Shown here: piece by piece, positions 24,309-36,874 of the stretch
Position numbering within the stretch: the stretch's first letter is position 1
Layout of the letters: each line of letters opens with the position of its first letter
NCBI RefSeq assembly: GCF_029962835.1
Contig: NC_080589.1
Span: 19,861,586 to 19,925,585 of the forward strand
Length of the DNA stretch: 64,000 nt
From: Magnolia sinica
Lineage: Eukaryota; Streptophyta; Magnoliopsida; Magnoliales; Magnoliaceae
Direction: 5' to 3'
The notes under the pieces: generated by a model
Told to the model about the DNA's origin: nothing
Seen by the model: only the letters and a program-made list of their open reading frames with translations
Database searches by the model: none
Made by a program: the position numbers and the translations under genes

Positions 24309-27300
24309 TGGCTTTAGGAGATTCAAATGACAAATCTGTCTGACCTGAATATTTTGACAGCCAACACTTCAAACGGTGGAAACAAAAAATATTCTTATAC
24401 CAAATCACCCCTAAAGTGGTATACATTATCAATAAGCCACGACCGTCAAATCTTCTTGAGCCTGAACCATTTATAGTTCGTCAGAAATGGGATGATAACG
24501 ATTATCTATGGAAAAACTATATTCTTAGTGCCTTGTCAAATCAGTTATATGATCTGTATTGTGACTATAATACCTCTACTAAGATCTGGAAGGCTTTAGT
24601 AAAAAAGTATAAGACTGAATAAGCGAGCGTTAAAAAATATGCCGTTAGTCGATACTTTAAGTTTCAGATGAGTGATGATACATCAGTGGTGCATCAGATA
24701 AATGTGCTTAAGCTCATAGCTCATAAAATAATGTTTGAATGGATCAAGTTAAATGAACAATCCCGGGTGACTGTTGTCATTGAAAAACTGCCATCCACTT
24801 AAAGAAACTTCAAAATTTCCATTCCACGTAAAACTGAAGAATTGTTGATAAAACAATTGATCGTTCGTATTCAAATAAATGAAGAATCAAAACTCCAGAA
24901 CTCTATAGAAGAATAAAAATCTGATGTATTCAAAGTTTTAATGGTTAATGAAAAGCATGGCCAGAATAAACAGAAAGGAAAACCCAAACCCAATAACTTA
25001 AAACCGAACAAAAAATAATTCAAAAAGAAACTCAATACTAAGGCTAAAAACCAAAAAAATAATGACAAGAAAAAATCATCTAGCTGCTACGTGTGTGCCA
25101 AACTATGTCACTTTGCAAGAGAGTGCTATAAGCGGAAAAGGAAGCTGTCTCCTACACTCAAGAAAATGTAACAGAGGAACCTAAAACTGTGACTATGCTC
25201 ACAGAAGTCAACATGGTTCGCTATAACCATGTGATGATTGATGGATCAACACGGGTGTTAGCACATGTGTATTACGATCGCACTTAGTTAAAGAAACATG
25301 AGGAAGTTCCTTCTGATAGAAAAGTCCAAATGAGGAATGTTGTAACAATAAACATTATTGGACAAGGAAATGTTGAACTAGTGTTCACCTCTGGGAAGAC
25401 CATTACTCTGGATAATGTTCTTCATGTGTCAGATATGTGTAAAAAACTTGTTTCAAGTTATTTTTAAATAAAACTAGTCTGCGGCAGGTTATTGAGTCTA
25501 AACAATTTATAATTTAAAAAATGGCTCCTTTATTGGTAAAGGCTATATTGATCATTGTCATGGTATGTTTAAACAAATGTTGAATTTAATAAAGGTACTA
25601 CTTCTACTCACATATTGTTCATTGTTTCATTATGGTATGGTATATTAAGTCATGTGAATCCTAAGTCTATTAGAAATATGTCTGCTTATGGTATAATACC
25701 TCATTTAAAAAATAATGAATTTGAAAAATGTGAATCTTGTTCTCAGTCGAAGGTAACGAGGAAACCATTCTCAGGCATTGAAAGAAATTTAGAGTTATTA
25801 GGATTGATACACTCTGATATTATTTTAAAGAAAATCTTACTAGAGGAGGTAAGAAATATTTTGTTAATTTTATAAATAATTATTCCAGATACACTTATGT
25901 ATATTTATTAAGATTAAAGAATGAAGCATTTTTCAAATTTATTATTTTTAAAAAATGAAGTAGAAAATCAATTAAATAGAAAAATCAAAACCCTTATAAG
26001 TGATAGATGCGATGAATCTACCTCGAGGCATTTTAATTATTTCCATGAATCTAATGGCATAATTCATGAGATTGTTATTCCATATTCTCCACAATAGAAT
26101 GAGATAGCAGAATGTAAAAATATGACTCTTATTAATAATATGGTGAATGTTATACTGTTCAGTTCAAGTTTTCCTTTAAGTTTTTGGAGAGAAGCTTTAA
26201 GTTTAACCTGTTATATACTAAACAGAGTGACTACAACTAAATCTAAAATAATACCGTATAAGATATGGAATGGCTGAAAATCAAATCTAAACTATCTTAG
26301 AATTTGGGGCTGCCTTGCGTATGTTAGGCTTATTGATCCCAAAAGACCTAAATTATGACGTAGAACTGGCAAGTGTATACTTATTGGGTATCTATCTTAT
26401 AATAACACTTATAAATTAGTATATATCGGTGAAAATATCATTATCGAATCTAGATATGCGGAATTTTATGAAAGTGTTCTTTCATATAAACAAAAGAACA
26501 GTGGGGGTCAAACCAGTGGCGAATCCACCCTTGTAAATATAAATGAACCTTCCTACTCTTACGCTAAAGACTTAAAAAATCTTGAGTCTAAACCTGAGAT
26601 AAGAAGAAGTAAACGAGCAAGGATTGCAAAGGACTTTGGTCCTAATTTTCAAGTGTTTTTAACTCAACTAGAAGGTGGTCCAGTAATATTCAAATAGGTG
26701 ATGTCCTCTCATGATGATACCTTTTGAAATGAAGTAATCAAAGATAAAATAAATTCTATCAAATCTAATAACACTTAGAAATAAGTTGACTTACCTCCTG
26801 GAATAAAAACATTAGGCTGTAAATGGTTATTAAAAAAAGAAAAGAATAGTTGATGGTTCAATTAATAAACATAAGGTTAGATTAGTAGCTAATTAATTTA
26901 AAAAAAAGGAAGGTGTTGACTATTTTGATACTTATCCCACTGTTTAGAAAACGACATCAATTTAAATTTTAATTGTCATTGCATCGGTGAATAATATTTT
27001 AATTCACCAAATGAACATTAAAGTTGTATTACTAAATGGTGAATTACAAGAAGGAATATATATGGAATAATCTGAATGATTTGTTGAATCAGGTCAAGAA
27101 CATAAAATGTACAAACTTTTAAAGTCTTTATATAGGCTAAAACAAGTTCTTTGGCAATGGCATGAAAAATTTGACTATGTGATCATGTCTAATGGATTCA
27201 TGTTTAACGAAAGTGAGAGATATTTCTATTGTAAGATATCTGATAAATCTGGAATTATGGTATGTCCATGTGTAGGTGATCTTTTGATATTTGGTACAAA

Positions 27301-28200
27301 CATTGAAATGATTAATGAAATAAAATCTTTTCTATCTTCGCATTTTGACATGAAGGACATTAGAGAGGCAGATGTCATTTTAGGGATTAAAATAATTAGA
27401 GGTGAAAATTGTATAACTCTTACACAATCTCATTATATAAAGAAGATTTTAAGGAAATATAACCACTTTGATAGTAAACATGAATGTACTCCTTTTGACC
27501 CTAGTATGAAACTAGAATACAATTCTGGTGATGGAATATCTTAAATTGATTATGCTAGTGTAATCGATATTCTGACATGTGTTATAAATTGCACTAGGCT
27601 CGACATTGCCTTCGCAATTAGCAAGCTAAGTATATACTCTAGTAACTCGAGTGAAATACATTGTAATGCTATATATAGGGTCTTGACGTATCTTAAAAGG
27701 ACCTCTGATCTTGGGCTTCATTACTAAAGATTTTCAGCCATGGGGTAAGGATATAGTGACGCTGATTAGAATTCAGGATCAGATGATTGTAAATCTACTA
27801 GTGGCTATTTTTTCACTATGGCAGGTGGAGTTGTTTCATGAAAATTTAAAAAACAAACTTATATAGCTCATTCCATGATGGAATCTGAATTGGTTGCTTT
27901 AGCAACAACTAGTGAAGAGACTAAATGGATAAAAACTCTATTAATAGATATACCTTTTGGGTGAAATCGGTACTACCTATTTCCATTTATTGTGATAGCT
28001 TGGCAACTATAGGAATAGCTAATAATAAGTTATAATGGAAAATTCAGACAAGTCTGTTTAAAACATGGTTGCATGAGACAATAGTTAAAAAAATGGTGTA
28101 TTTACTCTGAACTTTATAAGATTTAATGTGAATATTGCGGATCCTTTGACAAAAGCTCTTGTTAGGGAAAAAGTTTAGAAAACATCAAGAAAGATGGGAC
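24309..28200 (+). pseudogene. Copia gag-pol pseudogene, + strand
   Basis: A gag-like start at 24309 (MALGDSND, then a stop). A zinc knuckle at about 25084-25125 is intact: C-YV-C-AKLC-H-FARE-C. The protease active site at 25242-25256 reads W-I-N-T-G, with the catalytic Asp replaced by Asn. Pre-integrase at 25630-25800 has H-x-N-P and C-E-S-C-x2-S-K. Integrase remnants lie near 26000-26350. Reverse transcriptase has an open stretch at 27107-27544 with a catalytic box C-V-G-D at 27269-27280 in place of Y-V-D-D. RNase H near 27750-28000 has a MESE motif. Several in-frame stops and frameshifts occur, so it is inactive. The gag product would form particles and pol would carry out reverse transcription and integration. 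Confidence 0.9.
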
Positions 28201-28793
28201 TTAAGCCCATAAAATACTAAATTATAAGAAATAGAAACCCAACCCAAGAACTGGAATCCTAAGAATTAGGTTTAATGGGACAAACAAGTTTCCATGTGAT
28301 TTCTTTAATGAATTGCATTACATTTTAAGAAAAAGTATTTCTCTATCTCTCTTTATAATGTTAGTAATGTAGATCTCTGTAACGAATTGAAGTTAGGTAA
28401 CTCCCTTAATGAGTTTATAGTCTTGTTTAAGGTGGGGTGATAGTTGTTACAGAGACACAATTGATAAACTCACTTATATGAGTGTGGAAGTGGGGCCACT
28501 TCTTATGAGAATTAGGCAATTTTCTAGAGTGCTCATAAAGACCAGGATAATGCACATTGCCGTAAAGTGCAACTCTTAAACACCTTACAATAACACTTAA
28601 ACTTCTATATATGTTTTGTATATGGTTTACTTTAAAAGAAATTTAGTTCAAGACCCTATTAACTATTTTCTTATAGTCCAAGTACGATTCACAAAGTGAG
28701 ATTCAAGACTTTTTGTCACCGTCATTTATACACATAAGTTTTTTATTTTTTTTCTTTTGCCCACATTTGTTTTGGTTAAAATAAGTGGGGGAT
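28201..28793 (+). other. 3' untranslated region and polypurine tract of the copia element
   Basis: No coding. Conserved with the equivalent part of the - strand element (about 4020-4440): both share GTGTGGAAGTGGGGCCACTT, TTGCACATTG/CGTAAAGTGCAA-like blocks and GTCATTTATACACA. It ends in a purine tract AAGTGGGGGA immediately before the right LTR, where plus-strand priming is expected. Confidence 0.7.
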
Positions 28794-30587
28794 TATTTAT
28801 GTATTTCAACAAAACATATGAATTTTTTTAGCTCAAGTGTTGGTTTGATTTTTTATCATTTTGTGCTTTTCTTTAATCCCATATTGGATATAATGGGAGA
28901 AGAAAAATGGGTTTTATATATCTTTGCTCAATATAAACTCTTGTCAAGTATGTTAAACTATGCTCAAGCCATGCTCAAGCCCATATGCACGCGCAAGGGG
29001 TGCAGCTGATGGGAAATCTGGCCCGGAAACCTTTAATCGGGCATGTCCGCACATACACTCCTATGTATACTCATGCGTAGGGGGGGTAAATCGGACCCCA
29101 GATGGCCTGAGTGGCTTCCTTAATTAGAGTCTTGATGGGCTAGGTTTTGCCTAATTTTATAAAATATTTTTTATCCGCTGCTTTAATTGTGACCGTTGGA
29201 TGTGGCCCACTTGATAAGGCCATTATGTGTCTTTGTTATTTGGGCATGTAAAACATCACGGTCATTTCTCTTTAACAAGTCTTTTTCGAGACGTGGCTTC
29301 GAGGCTTTAAAGGAGGGATTATGGCTAAAGTTTCTGTATCGCAACAAAAAAAAAAAGGAAAAATTTTCTTCTCTCACAAAGATATTCTTCATTTTCATTT
29401 TAGATCAAAATTAGCTTGTTTGTGGCCATAAGAAAAAAATCTGTGTGGTGTGGTATGGTCAATGTTCAAAGTATCGATATCGCTACAACTTTCGTTGGCC
29501 AGGCATATGGAAATAATATTGATATCGTTGATAATATTGTTGATAACAGGAAATGCGGGTAAACATGGGAAAAATAGTAGAATTTTCAACGAAACTTCAG
29601 GAGATGTTAAAATGTACATATTTACATATTTAGAAATAAAAAGAAGTACACAAATAATGCATATATAACAAGTTTCCATTTAATAGGGCCTTAAAAGCAT
29701 GTGTTGTTGTAAGAAATCAGTCCAACCATCCCATCCTACATATTTAACCATCCAACCTTCCATTCAAACATCCATCAATATTGCAAAATAACAACAACAC
29801 GTGATATTTCACCAAGAAATCATCAACAATTGGAAAGGAAACAAAAGATTGTGTTCTCGATATTACGCGTGTTGCAATATCGATAATATCAAGATTATCA
29901 ATGACAAATTGAAGACTACATATAATCATGTACCCATGAAAAAAATTATTTATAAACAAAATTTTGATGATATCAATACATTGGCGATATTATTAAAATA
30001 TCAATACACTTATGATACAAGCATTACTTAGAATTTACGTGGTAAAAAATATTGACAATACATTGGTGATATTAATGCATTGGCAATACAAGTGACACCT
30101 ATAATTTATATTGTTGAAAATATTGGCGATTACATTAGCGATATTGATACGTTGGCGATAGCTAGTGATACATTGCTAATACCCGAAATTTCTGATACTA
30201 CCAGTGTTATCGGTATCGCTACTAGTGTAATCGGTATCGCTGAGCTGGAGATAAAGATAATATCGGAGATATTTCGATAAAATTGAAGATAATTCGAACA
30301 CTGGGTATGGTGTTCTACTGGTATTGCTTTTTTACCAGCGAGTGCACGTTGTATGGAAACATTACTAGAGAGTTATATATTAGGAGATAGTAGCGTCGAC
30401 GACCTTTGACACTAGTACTCTACACCGATGGGTGCAGACTATCTTAAAGATAGCGACATGTACGTGCCTCGACCCACCATTCATATGATCATACTACCTA
30501 CTGAGATCTGCATAACAGGTGTGGGGTTCCTAAGAACATATTCCTTTCTGGTGAATATTGATAGTTTACATTTGTAATACTCCTAAC
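28794..30587 (+). repeat. 3' LTR, interrupted by a hAT-like element
   Basis: Matches the left LTR along its length outside 29460-30311. Begins TATTTATGTATTTC and ends CCTAACA. With the insertion removed it is about 940 bp, like the left LTR. Confidence 0.9.
29460..30303. mobile_element. Non-autonomous hAT-like element, 844 bp
   Basis: Flanked by an exact 8-bp duplication GGTATGGT (29452-29459 and 30304-30311). Termini CAATGTTCAAAGTATC and, inverted, CAGTGTTCGAATTATC match at 12 or 13 of 16 positions. An 8-bp duplication with CA-start termini is the hallmark of the hAT superfamily. It is absent from the partner LTR, so it is a later insertion. The body consists mainly of variations on CGATATTGATA, TTGGCGATA and ATCGGTATCGC and has no transposase. 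Confidence 0.88.
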
Positions 30588-30593
30588 ATAAGA

Positions 30594-31866
30594 TGGCCTT
30601 TGGATCATAATCAATGATTTTGATCTTTAGATGAGGCTAGATTGACAAAATATATATAAACTTTTCTTCTTCTTTTCTCTCTCTAGAAACTCTCGTTTCT
30701 AACATTTTTGAGGTGCATTGAACGAGGGATGCTTTTTTTGTTCGCATAAGGGAGGGATCGAGGGAATTTGGATGAGATGTTGGTTATCCATCTCATATAA
30801 TCTCTCCATCTTTCTAGTCCTATCTTCTATTATATTCAATTTAGAAATTAAAATTCATTTCCAAATTCTAAAGAGAAAGCAAAATAAAAGATTGGGAGGG
30901 AATCTGGTGTAGGACCCATCCACAGGTGATTGCTCATGAGTGAGCCACATGGGCCCATATCCAACACCAGTATGTCAAATGTGCAAAACCCTAGCTTTCC
31001 ATCAAGTGGGCCACATTGTTTAGATCTTTGTTTAAAATTCTAGCTGTTTTCATTTCTTACGATAGATGGCTAATTTTTATTTTATTTTTGTTTCAGTAGT
31101 GCAATTATTTTGTAAGTTGTGGTCTACCAGAGGAAGGAAATGACATAATTTTTTAAGGATAGAAGGTGTGATAAGGTTTCAAATTAGATTGAAAGCTCTA
31201 TTAAACATGTATGGACATGGGTTTATTTGTATGTGACTAGGCTTCACATGCATGTGGGCTTAGAAAAATCTTCTCCAAGCTCTCCCAATACAATATGATT
31301 TGTGACATTAAATATCTTAATTTTCAAATTATTTTTAATGTTGACATAGTAATTATATTCATATATATAATAGTATATATAGTACCAAACAGAGACAGTT
31401 GGGTACCCGATATCTGATTTGATGGGACCCAATTTTTAAATGGGTATAATGTGGTGGATTTGAACCCAATTAGATTTTTTAAACAAGTCTGAAAATCATA
31501 CCCGAGACCGTTTAAACTCAGTCAGGCTCCTCAGGTACTATTGATAGGCCTATAAACCCTTTTACATCCTATCCTTTTCTACAAAAAGACAGGTTTAAAT
31601 ATCATTTCCCTAATACATCAAAACATGAATAGTATTCTAAGGCATAAGTTTTCCCATGTAAGGACCAGGTATTTGGAATCCTAGCCGTTGATCTTAAAGA
31701 ACACGCAACTGGTTGATGATGCCCAAGCATTTCCAAATTGGACAATATAATCCTTAGATCATTGGCCCAAAAATAAATGGAATGGAAAAACATAGTACGG
31801 TCCAAAATAATGGTCAATTAATGAATGGATCACCCACTCTGGTATCTTGTTTTAGACATCTTTCAT
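30594..31866. other. Intergenic, no gene seen
   Basis: AT-rich. The short frame at 30718-30912 has no recognisable domain. Phrases such as AAGTGGGCCACATTG hint at decayed repeat copies. Confidence 0.4.
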
Positions 31867-32849
31867 TAAGGGTGTGTTTGGATCATTAGTTGCTTGAGAT
31901 GAGTTACTTTTTCCATAGGTTACTTATCTTAGTTTATACTTATTAAGAAGATAAGTATGTTTGGCAAACAACATACTTATCAGCTTCTCCTCTCTTTCGT
32001 CTTTCCTAGTTTGAGTTGTACATGAACCGAGTTAGCTTGGTTAACTTGCTCGACTCGACTCAAAAAAGCTCGATTCGACTTTGTTCGAAACTGAGTTCGA
32101 GCTGAGTCGAGCTAATTTTTTAGCTTGAAAAAATTACGAGCCGAGTTCGAGCTTGCCCAAGCTCGACTCGACTCAGATCAAACCTTAACTTGAATAAGCT
32201 CGGTGACTCGGTTATTTTGATATTGATGTTACTCGCCAAGTGTTTGATGAAATAACTCAATGAAGTATTGTTTCGGGTGCATACATTCTCCATGGGATCG
32301 GCTAGTGGCGAGGAAGGAATGGATATGAAACAAATCGCTACAAAAAAAAAAAAAAAAAGTTCAAATTCTAAAACTGCCCTCAAATCATGATTTTGATGTT
32401 GCCCACCGAGAGTTTGATGAAATACATGTATATTGTTGTTACTGTTTTGCATTCTGTGAAAAATTGAAGATGTACTCTATGTATTTGAGAAAATGTCGCA
32501 TAGGTTTAAACTTGGCTCGAACTGGTGCGAGCTACTAACCAAACCGAGCTGAGCTAGCTAGTCAAGCTCAATGACCAAGCTGAGCTGAGTTCAAGCTGAG
32601 TTCGAGCTAGGGTTAGCTACTCACCGAGCCGAGCCAAGTTGTGCCAAGCTCGACTCGTTTACAACTATACTCCTTATGCCTCTCTTAAGCAATTATGAAA
32701 ATTAGAAAAGCTAAAAAAATTAACTAAAGTGATTAAGTACTTTTAAGTAAAAAAGTTACTTATAAACCAATCATAACCCAAACTTATTCGAAATAAGTAA
32801 AAAAAGTAAGTGAAAAAAGTAAGTTATTTGGTGGTATCCAAACAGGCCC
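31867..32849. mobile_element. Tourist/Harbinger-like MITE split by a later insertion
   Basis: The ends GGGTGTGTTTGGAT (left) and ATCCAAACAGGCCC (right) are inverted repeats flanked by TAA on both sides, the 3-bp duplication typical of PIF/Harbinger MITEs. The body has many AAGTAA/TTACTT units. The CTCGACTCGA-rich element at 32013-32668 sits inside; without it the MITE is about 325 bp. A related, inverted copy lies at about 38287-38562. Confidence 0.7.
32013..32668. mobile_element. CTCGACTCGA-rich inverted-repeat element, copy 2
   Basis: Collinear with 16245-16875. The ends are TTGTACATGAACCGAG and, inverted, TTGTAAACGAGTCGAG. Contains a poly-A run at 32342-32357. Nested in the MITE at 31867-32849, hence younger than it. 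No ORF of its own. Confidence 0.7.
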
Positions 32850-32850
32850 T

Positions 32851-34795
32851 AAATGGTGGAATAATCATATTAATAGTATAGATTGACCTACATGGGTTCT
32901 GCCAAGGGCAAGTGGATTGGAGCTGGTAAACAATCCAAATTGGTTAGTTAGATGCCAACAAGTTCTACTAAAACTGGATGCATGGGAAGATTTTCATACA
33001 CAGGCCATTAATGAGAGATTTTGCCGTGATCCACCATTTATAATACGACCAATGCAAACCATCAATTTACGTAGGCATTGATTAGGTAGTTAGGATCATC
33101 CAACCAAAGTAATTTTTTAGAGGGATGGACAAGTCAAAGGTAAGATACACATGATAGATGATATGAATCAATGATTAATTGGACCATTTGTAGTATGATC
33201 AAGATGAACCATTCATTTCCTAAGATATTGATGGGAAGATTAGGATCATTCAACTAAAGTGATTTTCTTAGAAGGATGAGCAATTAATGGTGAGATCTGC
33301 ATGATGGATGGTTTAGATCAATGATCAGGCTGTTTATAGTACGATCAATAGAGATTGTCCATTTCCCTAAGAATTAATTGGGCAGTCAAGATCACGTGAC
33401 AGAAGTTATGAGAATAATAGGGATTCAAGGTGGGACTTACGTGATGGATGGTCTAGATCAATGATCAAATCAATTTCAATGTGATATAGATTTGGGTCGC
33501 GATTAATTTTATTATAAAGCACAACAGAATTTAAAGATTTTGAAAAATCAAATTCTTAATTTTAACAGAATCTTCGTCTAAATTGGTCCATATGTATTAA
33601 AAAAGAAAAAAAAAACTTTTTAATCATACTTTAAATAAACTCATTGGATGTTATCATTGATGATCTCCCCACACAGGGAGTCTCTCCCAGATCCATGGTG
33701 GCCCTATACAAACCACCATGTATTACATGTGAAATCAACTCCGCTAATATATATTGACCATACATAAACAAGATCAATCCAATAAAAACTCAAATGGGCC
33801 ACACCAATAAGAACAACATAAATTATACCATCTAAGTTAACGCGGTGTGGCCCACATAAGTTGTCTATTGGTTGATTTTTGGCCTCAGGGCCTAACATTG
33901 AAGAGCACACTTGGTGTATGGAATGAATATGACACCTACAACATCGTGAGCCTATAAATTAGGATTGTTTTACCCAAGATAAAAAAAAAATAAAAGTGCC
34001 TCAACCTAAGTTTTCCAAAAGAGCGGACTCATCCAAGTGGACTCAGTTAAAAGGCGGATGAGTTGGTCCAAGACATGAAAATTTTAAACCATGGTCGGAA
34101 AAAATTCACATCCTTTAATTAAAATATTTATTCCATTTCATTTCCTAATCCACGTCGTGGAAGTTAAAGAAACTCTTAAGGCAACATATCTTCAGGCATC
34201 TACACCACTCATTTGGTGAGGTCCACTTTAATGTCCTGGCCTAAGTTTGAGATCTAGTTGCCAAGTTGGCTTTAATAAAAATAGATCCTAAGGGAAAATG
34301 ATAGAAAAATTACAGCATGTATATTTTTTTTGCCCATAAATAATAGACACAACATTAATTAGTTTACAATCCACAAAAATAGTTTTCCCAAGGTATCATT
34401 CTTTAAAGATTCTTAGGAAATGCTCCTTCCCATAGTATTAATGTGCAGAAGCTGTCAGAGCGGGGACATCATCTTTCACAAGTCGAGTACGTACATCACC
34501 CTTCTCATACATTTATTTGAATGCGACACCGCATAGGCAACATCTTAGCCGGTGTCACCTAATCGGCTCCTTATCCAATGTAATAGGCGCAGAACAACTT
34601 CCAAATTATGGAAACATGGGTCCCACTTGGGAACCCAAGTATATGGGAACGGATTTCGCGAGCATGGGAAACACGTGCCATGTCAGGCCCTACTGAAATC
34701 CGTGATTCCCCGCCCTCACGGAATCCTACCGACACTGATTGGGTACTACCGTTATAAAAACGTAGCTAGAGATGAACACTTTTATTATTGGCTTT
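32851..34795. other. Intergenic with imperfect repeats, no gene
   Basis: At 33000-33480 a phrase of about 110 bp recurs in three or four diverged copies (variants of GATGGATGGTYTAGATCAATGATCA and AAGTGATTTTCTTAGAAGGATG), an old tandem array. The 68-codon frame at 33704-33910 lies in a repeat rich in TGGGCCACACC phrases and is not a gene. Confidence 0.45.
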
Positions 34796-35228
34796 GTGGG
34801 GCCCACCATGATGTATGTGCTCTATTCATCTTATCTATCTATTTTGACAAGTCGTTTTCAATAATGAAAAAAACAAAAAAAAAGAAGAAGAAGTTGATCA
34901 AACTTTCAAGTGGAGTATTCCACTGGAAATAGTGGGGATTAAATGCCCATCCCTGAAAACCTCCTAGCGGCTACAAAAGTTTTGAATCAAGTTAATGTTC
35001 ATGTTTTCTTTTCTTTCAATCTATATAATGGATTGGATTGGCAAATAAACATTACAGTGGGCCCTATCAAGGTTTTAACATTAAGGGTCATTGTCACCGA
35101 CTCACCACTTCTTGCGGTGTGGTCTACTCAAGCCTTTGATCTATCTCTTTTTAAGCTCATGTATTAAAATGATTAGTCAAAATGGATGAATGACATTATA
35201 AAATACAAACATTATGGTGGGCCCCACG
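34796..35228. mobile_element. GGGCCCACC-family MITE copy
   Basis: Left end GGGGCCCACCATGATGTATG, right end inverted (CATTATGGTGGGCCCC). Internal phrases (GTGGGCCCTATCAAGG, CTTGCGGTGTGGTCTACTCA) match the other copies. Terminal inverted repeats are more decayed toward the inside than at 18820. Confidence 0.75.
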
Positions 35229-35429
35229 GAGGGTCTGACTGGAATGCCCATCTCTGGCTAGGTCATGGATTGGGTGGCTTAGCTTTGAGATTTTGGGGGT
35301 GTTTGAGGCATGGCATTGGGAAGGATTAGGTGGGATGGTATTCAAAAAACATAATTATTACTTATGGCAGGGATTGTTCAATGTCATCATGGGATAAGCT
35401 TAATTCCATGCTTTGTTTGTAATTCAGTA

Positions 35430-35735
35430 GTACATTGAATGGATGTATCCACCATCATTTGAAACTATTGAGAATAACACACATGTTTTATATAAATTGT
35501 TCATTTGTTTTGTAACCTCATTTTATGGCATGGGCCTAAAAATGAGACAGGTCCAAAACTTTTGTGGCTCCAAAGAAGTTTTCAACAGTAAGTATTCAAT
35601 CCCTGTTGCTTTCTATGGTGGGGTTCACTTGTGCTTTAGATTTACCTGATTTTTTGGCCCATGCTTTAAAATGATTTCAAAAAATAGGTGGACGGTGTGG
35701 ATATAACCCACACGTCATGGTGGGACCTACACAAC
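35430..35735. mobile_element. GGGCCCACC-family MITE, truncated copy
   Basis: The right end is clear (GGTGGACGGTGTGG, CACGTCATGGTGGGACC), with body phrases AAAACTTTTGTGGCTCC and GCATGGGCCTAAAAATGAGAC. The left terminus is missing or very diverged. Confidence 0.55.
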
Positions 35736-36094
35736 TTGCTAACATTGAGTGAAATGGGCATGGGACCCCATGCAATTCGATATAATATACTTCCAAGCAT
35801 TTCCATTCTTCCCAAGCATGGAGTGGAATTGGGACAGGACCAGATGCAATTTCATCTCACCAAATCCCATCTAATACCATGCGCCAAACGCCCCTCAGAT
35901 ATCACATGCAAAAGGTGAGTGGGTAGCTTACCTTCCTGTACTATTCCTTTAACAGATGCACGAGTAGGGATGGTACAAAAGGACTACTAGTGTGAAAGCG
36001 TGCTGCATTAAACTCCTTAAAGGTGTACGTGTCAACCGGGAAGCATGTGTGAATAGGACTGTTGATCTAGTGGGCCACCTATATGTATGAGATT

Positions 36095-36211
36095 TTTTAT
36101 TTTTATTTTTTAAACACGCCGTAGTGGGATTTCACCACCAATGGGTACTCGAACCCTCAACCAGGTGTTGAAACTCCGAAGAGTCTACCACCTGAGTAAG
36201 AGCAAGGACCC
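36095..36211 (-). mobile_element. tRNA-derived SINE, - strand copy
   Basis: On the - strand it has an A-box-like TGGTAGACTCT, a B-box-like GGTTCGAGTACC and an A-rich 3' tail (seen as T-rich sequence at 36095-36112). Flanking duplications are GTATGAGATT (36085-36094) and GTACGAGATT (36212-36221). It aligns end to end with the + strand copy at 38580-38708. SINEs are transcribed by RNA polymerase III and moved by LINE proteins. Confidence 0.8.
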
Positions 36212-36455
36212 GTACGAGATTAATTTCAGTGGCTGGACAACTATAAAGATCCAACTCTTGAGAGTTTTAATGGTTCAACATTGACCACTGATCTAACCGT
36301 TCCTTCTGCCGATGGCTTATGAAAAAGATTGCTCATCAAGGCTATTTTTAACATATGTACTATCCACCAACAGCTCCGATGACCACACATTTTCCATGTG
36401 TTACGTGAGAGAGGTACGGTGTACCAGGGCATGGCTTTGGTGGATCCCTTACTAT

Positions 36456-36874
36456 GGGGCCCATCTTGATGTATGTGAGTTACATCCAAGCCGTTTATCG
36501 GCTTTTACATCTCATTTCGTGCATGGTACCAAAAATGTAGCAGATATAAATCTTAAGTAGACAACACCACAAGAAATAGGGTTGATTGAATACCCATCAT
36601 TAAAAACTTCTTGAGAATCACTTGAATGTTTATTTTTCATCCAACCTGTTGATAAGGTCACAAGGACCTGGTTGAAGGGACCACACGAATATCAGCTTGA
36701 TCCAAAAATTTTGTGGCTCATAAGAAGCTTCTAATGGTCAGTCACCTCTGTTTCACTGGTGTGGTCCACTGAGATTTTTACCAACTTCAGTTTTTGGTTC
36801 ATGTACTAAAATGCACTGTAAAAACCGATGGACGGTGTAGATGAAATGAAAATACATCAAAATGGACCCCACAG
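36456..36874. mobile_element. GGGCCCACC-family MITE copy
   Basis: Left end GGGGCCCATCTTGATGTATG followed by ACATCCAAGCCG. Right end GATGGACGGTGTAGATG and ACATCAAAATGGACCCC, inverted. About 420 bp, no ORF. Confidence 0.78.

Larger units (their letters stand above)
20293..30587 (+). mobile_element. Ty1/copia LTR retrotransposon, + strand, with two nested insertions
   Basis: The outer boundaries are supported by an exact TAAGAT duplication at 20287-20292 and 30588-30593. The left LTR is 20293-24285 (interrupted by 21191-24246) and the right LTR is 28794-30587 (interrupted by 29460-30303). Without the two insertions the element is about 6.4 kb. Internal order is gag, protease, integrase, reverse transcriptase, RNase H, then a 3' untranslated region and a purine tract (AAGTGGGGGA near 28783-28792). 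Same family as the - strand element at 3397-9389. All coding frames are broken. Confidence 0.92.

Noticed and set aside
29460-30303. Possible hairpin-RNA gene from the CGATA repeats
   Set aside because: The exact 8-bp duplication and inverted ends explain it as a hAT-like insertion; no long near-perfect hairpin.
34552-34932. 126-codon frame before a MITE
   Set aside because: Runs into the MITE and a Lys-rich AAG repeat; the rest is not recognisable.
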